Positions 58,880-64,000 of a stretch of DNA of 64,000 nt are shown here, piece by piece. Origin of the DNA: CAYFNF01 sp964344485 (GTDB taxonomy: Bacteria > Patescibacteriota > Patescibacteriia > UBA9570 > XYC2-FULL-38-9); NCBI GenBank assembly GCA_964344485.1, contig CAYFNF010000001.1:186001-250000 (forward strand), in the 5' to 3' direction. The notes below the pieces were generated by a model. The model did not search any database, was not told where the DNA came from, and saw only the letters and a program-made list of their open reading frames with translations. Positions within the stretch are counted from its first letter, which is position 1, and each line of letters opens with the position of its first letter. The translations under genes were made by a program, and so were the position numbers.

Positions 58880-61183
58880 ATGAGAAAGTTCATAGTAGTA
58901 TTTGCGCTTTTTACGGCGCTCATTTTAATTCAACCCGTTTCTGCTGAAGAGGTGGTCATTCAAGATGCATCTGTGCATTCGAATATGGGTTTGTATGGCG
59001 GTCAGCCGGAGTCTATTGCTCTGGAGTATGGTACTGACAATGCTTATGCCGCACTCATGGCACCGAGTGCAATTTTTTCTACTACCGGTAGCGGTACATG
59101 GGACGGATTGCCATCAGATAGTAATTACGGGATAGGAAAAGTCGTGGCAGTAGATCAGGATACTGGTGATGCATACGCCTTGATTGGAAACAGTATGCTT
59201 AAAAGCACAGATAACGGTACTACCTGGACAGACCAGAATCCAGAAACCGGTACTACTGACTATGATCATAGGATCGTTATTGGTCACGGTCGAATTTTAG
59301 TGGCGTTGAATGACGGTAGCGTGTTAATCGGTGAAGGTATGGGAACGAGCTACACAACAGCTACTATTGAAACGAATGCGCATATATGGAGCTTAGCTGC
59401 ATCTCCAATTACAGATGTGTACTATGCAGTTACAGAAGACAACGAAGGAAACAGTTCATTGTATGTGAGTACTGATGGAGGGGCGAGTTGGTCTGATAAG
59501 GAGATGTATAGTAATGGTGTTACAGCAGGCAATCAGCTGCATCATGTGGGAGTGGACCCACTGGACGGTCAACATATCGTGGTTGCATCTAGTGCCATTG
59601 GTCACTATGCGTTTCAGACGTTCAATAGCGGAACTACTTGGCAGCCTATCACCGTAGAAGGTTCAAACATCGGCGGTCGGTATGTTGCATGGGACGGTGC
59701 TGGTAAGATGTATATGAGTGAGTACTATACAGATGACGCCTCAGCTGATCCGATTGTGTGGACATCCATGACAACCGAGTCACCGTTATCATCTATCGGT
59801 TATGACTTTTTAGTAGTTGATCGCGGTAGCCCTGAAACACTGTATGTGGGAACTGGCCTAGGAGTAGCAAAGAGTGAGGATCGAGGTGCGTCATGGACAG
59901 ATATTGTTGATGGCATCGAAGCAGTAAAAATATATGCATTTTCTCAAGCCGAGAATAAAGACATTGCTTGGATTGCAGCTAACGGTGGCGTTGGCCGAAC
60001 CGTGAATTGTACTGCAGACGATCCGGACTGGGACTATCCAATCCTGCCAGTCCAAAATACCTCGAACTGGATGGGATTATGGGTAAAGCCAGAAGATCCT
60101 GATATAGTAGTTGCAGCGGCTGGAAGTACTTCTTTCTATAGAACAACAAACGGTACTGATACTACTCCAACTTGGACTCAAGGCATTACCCCCGAAATAG
60201 ATGGAGGTCAGGTAAAGCAGATTATCGCAGATCCAAGTGATAACACACTGTACGCAGTTATACTCGATGCTGTTATTGCTGGCCCTGATGACGGTATGGT
60301 GTTGAAAAGCGAAGATGAAGGCGCTACGTGGACAGATACGGGATTGACTGACAGTCTACCAGCTCAAACTATTACGTTGACTACTGACGGAATCCTCTTT
60401 GCTGGTATTGGTGGGGACGCTACAACACGCGGTGTGTATATGATGGGTACGGACGGAGTATGGGAGAAACCATCAACAGATTTAGATGAGTATGAGGTAA
60501 CGAGCATTGTCGCTAGTCCTGATGACGCTGATACGTTGTATGCCACTGTATAAGGCACCACATCCGGTGGTCTGTATATCACTACGGATCTTGGCACTAC
60601 TTGGACTCAAGTGACGGAAGGTTTGGATGATGCGATGAATTACCATAAGTTAGCAGTACAAACATCTACTGATCCTATTACAATGTATTTAGCTGTTCAG
60701 CTAAGTGATATCAACGGTGGGATCTATAAATCAAATGATGCTGGTGCATCTTGGAACTTACTTCACACCGGATTAATGCAAGAGACCTTTTACACCTTAT
60801 TTTTTGATGGTTTAATGGCAGGCAATGATCGCGGATTGTTTGAAATTAAATCACGGCCATCACTTTCTATAAAAACAAATAAAAAGAAAGTGAGTAAGGG
60901 AAAGAAGGTGCGAGTAACATTTACTCTGAAAGACAAGGTGACGAAAAAGAAATTAAAAAAGAAGAAGATCAAGATCTACCGTAAAGTAGGCACAAAGAAG
61001 TGGAAATTATATAAAAACCTCAAGACCACTAAAAAGGGCAAAAAGGTGATGAAAGCAAAGATAAATAAGGCTACGCGGTTTAGGGCCAAGTGGAATCCAA
61101 AAGGTCAATTCGCTGAAGAGTATACTACTGTTACTTCTAAGATTAAACGCGTGAAGCTGAAGAAGAAAAAAAAGAAGAAGTAG
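58880..61183 (+). pseudogene. Secreted Asp-box (BNR) repeat protein interrupted by an in-frame stop
   Basis: The frame from ATG 58880 stops at TAA 60551-60553, then continues in the same frame for 210 more codons to 61183, with no loss of coding character. Upstream: signal peptide (MRKFIVVFALFTALILIQPV), then Asp-box repeats S-x-D-x-G-x-[TS]-W such as KSTDNGTTW, STDGGASW, KSEDRGASW, KSEDEGATW. Downstream: TTDLGTTW and KSNDAGASW, the same repeat, so the stop splits one beta-propeller. The end is lysine-rich (KKVSKGKKVRVTFTLKDK, ending in seven Lys). Nonsense mutation, sequencing error or stop readthrough could explain it. Confidence 0.8.
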
Positions 61184-61195
61184 TTACTAGGAAAG

Positions 61196-61221
61196 GCCCG
61201 CGTTGAAGCGGGCTTTTTTTA
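61196..61221 (+). terminator. Intrinsic terminator
   Basis: GCCCGC-GTTGAA-GCGGGC followed by T7. Confidence 0.85.
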
Positions 61222-61225
61222 ATTA

Positions 61226-61234
61226 TGATATGAT
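61226..61234 (+). promoter_or_regulatory. Extended -10 promoter of the MFS gene
   Basis: TGATATGAT. The predicted start falls at about 61241, just before ATG 61246. Confidence 0.5.
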
Positions 61235-61245
61235 GGATGCGTTGT

Positions 61246-62436
61246 ATGGAAGCTACACGAAAGCAATTACGATCAAACATTTGGAAGTTTTATACGTTCA
61301 CTTTTTTCCGAGCGTTTATCTTTGCGTATGTCACTGAACGCATTTTCCAACAAGCGCGTGGACTTTCCGTGACCGAGATGGTCTATCTGGATATCATCTT
61401 TTTTGTATTAGTACTGCTGTTAGAAGTTCCGTCCGGAGCGCTCGCTGACCGTTGGAGTAGAAAGAAGATATTAATGATCGGTGTGGTATTTGTTGCTTTA
61501 GAGTTCTTTATTCCGATTTTTGCATTTAACTTCTGGATCTTTGCGCTTGCATCAGTTGCAGCTGCAATTGGAGTGGTCTTGCAGTCTGGAACCGCTAATG
61601 CATTCATGTACGACACGTTAAAATCTCTCAAGCAAGAGAAAACATTTGAAAAGTTTCTAGGAAAAGAGAAGTTCCTACGATACACTGCGAACGGTGTGGC
61701 GATTGTGCTCGGTGGATTTGTTGCTCATTATATCAGTTTGGAAGCTACATACTGGTTCTCGCTCATTGGCATGCCGCTCGCGCTGATCTTGGCTGCATCC
61801 ATGACTGAACCAAAGATTCACACCACCACAGCAGAGGTCAGTTACTGGAAGCATATTGCAGACGCAGGCCAGTTTATCTGGGCGAATAAGAGTCTACGGT
61901 TTATTGTGTTGTACGGTGTCATCACTGGAGCAGTGCTTGTTGAGATCGATGAGTACGTACAGTTGTTCTACCAAGCTGTTGGACTGCCTATTGTTTTTTT
62001 CGGCATTGTCTCTACGACGTGGTTGTTGCTACAAGGAGTCGGTGGCTTTATAGCTGGCTATCTCAAGGAACGCATTAAGTTGAACGCATTGCTTCTATGG
62101 GTACTGATTCTCTCGATCCTCTTTTTATTCCTCGCAATTGTCATGAAGACACTGTTAAGTTTGATTCCGTTAGTGTTAGCTTTTTTCGTTATGGGCATTA
62201 TGTCACCCTTGGTTTTTGGATATTTACATCATCAGACCGATTCAAAGCATCGAGCGACCGTGGATTCGTTTCATTCATTACTACTGAACGGCATCTCTAT
62301 TGTTATCGGCCTTGGGTTTGCCTATTTTTCAGACCACATATCGATCTTCTGGGGGTATTCATTTCTTGGTGCGCTTCTGGTGGTGTATCTGGTTTACTAC
62401 ATCGCTGCGCAAGGCAAGCTACTACAAGAGAAATAA
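61246..62436 (+). CDS. Major facilitator superfamily transporter
   Basis: 396 residues, about twelve membrane segments. The loop between M2 and M3 reads GALADRWSRKKILMIG, the MFS signature (G-x3-D-R-x-G-R-[KR]). ATG at 61246 is favoured over 61237 by the -10 position. Resembles DHA-type efflux permeases, but the substrate cannot be told. Confidence 0.87.
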   Translation: MEATRKQLRSNIWKFYTFTFFRAFIFAYVTERIFQQARGLSVTEMVYLDIIFFVLVLLLEVPSGALADRWSRKKILMIGVVFVALEFFIPIFAFNFWIFALASVAAAIGVVLQSGTANAFMYDTLKSLKQEKTFEKFLGKEKFLRYTANGVAIVLGGFVAHYISLEATYWFSLIGMPLALILAASMTEPKIHTTTAEVSYWKHIADAGQFIWANKSLRFIVLYGVITGAVLVEIDEYVQLFYQAVGLPIVFFGIVSTTWLLLQGVGGFIAGYLKERIKLNALLLWVLILSILFLFLAIVMKTLLSLIPLVLAFFVMGIMSPLVFGYLHHQTDSKHRATVDSFHSLLLNGISIVIGLGFAYFSDHISIFWGYSFLGALLVVYLVYYIAAQGKLLQEK

Positions 62437-62462
62437 AAAACAGGGCCGTAGCCCTGTTTTGA
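62437..62462. terminator. Bidirectional terminator
   Basis: AAAAAACAGGGC-CGTA-GCCCTGTTTT between the MFS gene and the lipoprotein gene. Confidence 0.8.
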
Positions 62463-62470
62463 GAAATATG

Positions 62471-63001
62471 CTATTCCTGTTTCTCTCCGACGGTTAGAGA
62501 GATTGTGACTCCTAGTTCTTCATCTTCTTCATCGAATTCAAATACGCCAACAACGAGTTCGCGTGTATCTTGTGTTGCGATGAGTGTGGTTGTTTTACCA
62601 GCGATATTTAGTGAAGAAGAGTTATCGACAGTCCAGCCTTCTTGCGGCACTTCTGTTTCGTAGTAGGTCTTAATAGTATCGTACGCGTCAGTAGATGTCA
62701 TCGTCACGTAGTAGGTGTCGCCTTGCGTTGATGCAGCAACAATGGTTGCATCGTCATATACAGGCACGTCTGACGGAAAACCGTCTGGAAGGTCAATATC
62801 TTCTCCGACTTCGGTTTTAGTTCCTGTGGCTTCATCTACAAACGTGGTTTTATTCCCGTCCACATCAACGTCTACTTCACCGTTTGTCGCGCTTTCTACT
62901 GCTTGTTCTGTAGCAACTTCCGCTACTTTTTTAGTAGGAAAGCATCCGGCGAACGCGCCGACCATGAGCACAATGAGTGCAAAGTATAGTCCTTTTTTCA
63001 T
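62471..63001 (-). CDS. Putative lipoprotein, 176 aa
   Basis: Signal MKKGLYFALIVLMVGAFAGC with a lipobox FAGC at about residues 17-20. The rest is acidic, with VYDDATIVAASTQGDTYYVT and a DAYDTIKTYYETEVPQEGW segment that recurs in secreted proteins of unknown function. A surface-anchored protein. Confidence 0.7.
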   Translation of the reverse strand: MKKGLYFALIVLMVGAFAGCFPTKKVAEVATEQAVESATNGEVDVDVDGNKTTFVDEATGTKTEVGEDIDLPDGFPSDVPVYDDATIVAASTQGDTYYVTMTSTDAYDTIKTYYETEVPQEGWTVDNSSSLNIAGKTTTLIATQDTRELVVGVFEFDEEDEELGVTISLTVGEKQE

Positions 63002-63121
63002 ACTGAGTGGTTACTTATTTTCTCTATTATAATTGATTCTGTTTTCATTGGCGAATATAGTTGTCAATTCCCCTCAATAAATGATATTCTACCTATATAA
63101 TTATTGACCGAAATACGTTTT

Positions 63122-64000
63122 ATGGAACGAACATGGATTATTGACACCGTGGATAACGTAGACAACGAAGTGCGTCTGAATGGGTGGGTGCATGTACGTC
63201 GTGACATGGGTAAGTTGATATTTATTGATCTACGCGATAAGACCGGAATGGCGCAAGTTGTATTTCTTCCGAACCACAAAGAAGTACTTGAAGAAGCAAA
63301 GAAGTTGCGCCCAGAATTCGTCGTGGAGATCGTCGGCAAAGTGAATGCACGCCCAGAGAAGCAGGTGAATGCAGAGTCGCCGACCGGAACAGTTGAAATT
63401 GAAGCGTTAGAGTTAACAATATTGAATCAAGCAAAGACACCTCCGTTTGAGATTGAAAAAGACACCAGTAAAGTTGATGAGGATTTGCGTGCACAGTATC
63501 GGTACTTGGATCTGCGCACTGAGCGGATGAAACAGAATATTGAGTTGCGACATCAAGTGATCCATTACTTGCGGAATGCGTTCACAGACCAGGGATTCAC
63601 AGAAGTGCAGACACCGATTTTATCAAAGTCTACTCCTGAGGGCGCACGTGACTATCTCGTTCCTTCACGTATTCATCAAGGGAAGTTCTTTGCGCTACCA
63701 CAGAGTCCACAGCAGTATAAGCAGTTGCTGATGGTTGCTGGGCTTGAGCGATATTTTCAGATTGCACCATGCTTTCGAGATGAGAATGCGCGCGCAGACC
63801 GATCCCCAGGTGAGTTCTATCAATTGGATGTGGAGATGTCGTTTGTGACACAAGATGATATTTTGCAGCTCATCGAAACCGTATTCACCGAAATGATACA
63901 AACCTTACTCCCAGAGAAGAAGATCACCGAGTCACCGTGGCCGCGACTAACCTATGAGCAAGCAATGAAGCAGCACAATGCTGATAAGTTTGATCTACGA
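63122..64000 (+). CDS. aspS: Aspartyl-tRNA synthetase, 3' truncated by window end
   Basis: 293 residues visible from ATG 63122. OB-fold (RLNGWVHVRRDMGKLIFIDL), VDEDLRAQYRYLDLRT, motif 2 region PQSPQQYKQLLMVAGLERYF and CFRDENARADRSPGEFYQLD. This is the bacterial type. The insertion domain and motif 3 lie outside the window. TATAAT lies about 25 bp upstream. Confidence 0.94.
   Translation, partial: MERTWIIDTVDNVDNEVRLNGWVHVRRDMGKLIFIDLRDKTGMAQVVFLPNHKEVLEEAKKLRPEFVVEIVGKVNARPEKQVNAESPTGTVEIEALELTILNQAKTPPFEIEKDTSKVDEDLRAQYRYLDLRTERMKQNIELRHQVIHYLRNAFTDQGFTEVQTPILSKSTPEGARDYLVPSRIHQGKFFALPQSPQQYKQLLMVAGLERYFQIAPCFRDENARADRSPGEFYQLDVEMSFVTQDDILQLIETVFTEMIQTLLPEKKITESPWPRLTYEQAMKQHNADKFDLR

Noticed and set aside
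1..64000. CRISPR array, IS element or prophage genes
   Set aside because: No regularly spaced direct repeats outside the FG-GAP coding repeat, and no transposase, integrase, capsid or Cas protein among the open frames.
1..64000. UGA recoding as in Gracilibacteria/Absconditabacteria
   Set aside because: Several conserved host genes end at UGA in the expected place (e.g. 54198, 47622), and no conserved protein needs UGA read as Gly.

Overview
The window looks like part of a Patescibacteria (CPR) chromosome, probably Parcubacteria-like. Seen directly: the spc ribosomal operon has no rpmD (L30) between rpsE and rplO; several ribosomal proteins carry long lysine-rich tails; genes are tightly packed; many starts lack a Shine-Dalgarno (SD) and sit a few bases after a TGnTATAMT-type -10, as leaderless mRNAs would; UGA is an ordinary stop. 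The lineage is an inference from these traits.

Layout. 1-5216: an M20 peptidase (cut by the window edge) and three paralogous class I glutamine amidotransferases, split by a GC-rich ATP-grasp gene. 5282-5583: a structured ncRNA, possibly 6S. 5585-9094: four GC-rich transcription units, with tRNA-Gly and one ordinary gene between them. 9252-16806: secreted Fn3 and FG-GAP proteins, nth, a peroxiredoxin, superoxide dismutase, rpmB and an M50 protease. 17037-20295: rpsL-rpsG-fusA. 20356-24686: an ATP-grasp-like protein and a transglutaminase/TPR protein. 24968-39324: tuf, then the S10/spc ribosomal operons through secY-adk-map-ruvX. 39331-47622: a WecA/MraY-type transferase, DUF192, an ECF sigma factor, an alpha-2-macroglobulin-like protein and a MEMO protein. 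47754-50538: rplU, recR, ybaB, dnaB. 50668-58525: tRNA-Lys, a P-type ATPase, asnS and two more GC-rich units. 58559-64000: the tRNA-Asn unit, a broken Asp-box protein, an MFS transporter, a lipoprotein and the start of aspS.

The most interesting signal is regulatory RNA. The tRNA-Asn gene has its own promoter, a 20-codon leader ORF with five Asn codons, and mutually exclusive antiterminator and terminator helices: the full layout of ribosome-mediated attenuation, here ahead of the tRNA that decodes those codons. A second attenuator, with an Ile/Leu/Val-rich leader peptide and a 15-bp antiterminator, precedes the GC-rich ATP-grasp gene. Two other GC-rich units share a long hairpin leader with a compensatory base change. 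rplC has a multi-hairpin leader whose last helix ends 4 nt before its start codon.

The seven GC-rich units (called C1-C7 below) differ from the host genes in base composition, strong SDs, occasional TTG starts, and in having their own promoter and terminator. They look acquired, but sit behind AT-rich promoters and leaders that resemble the host's.
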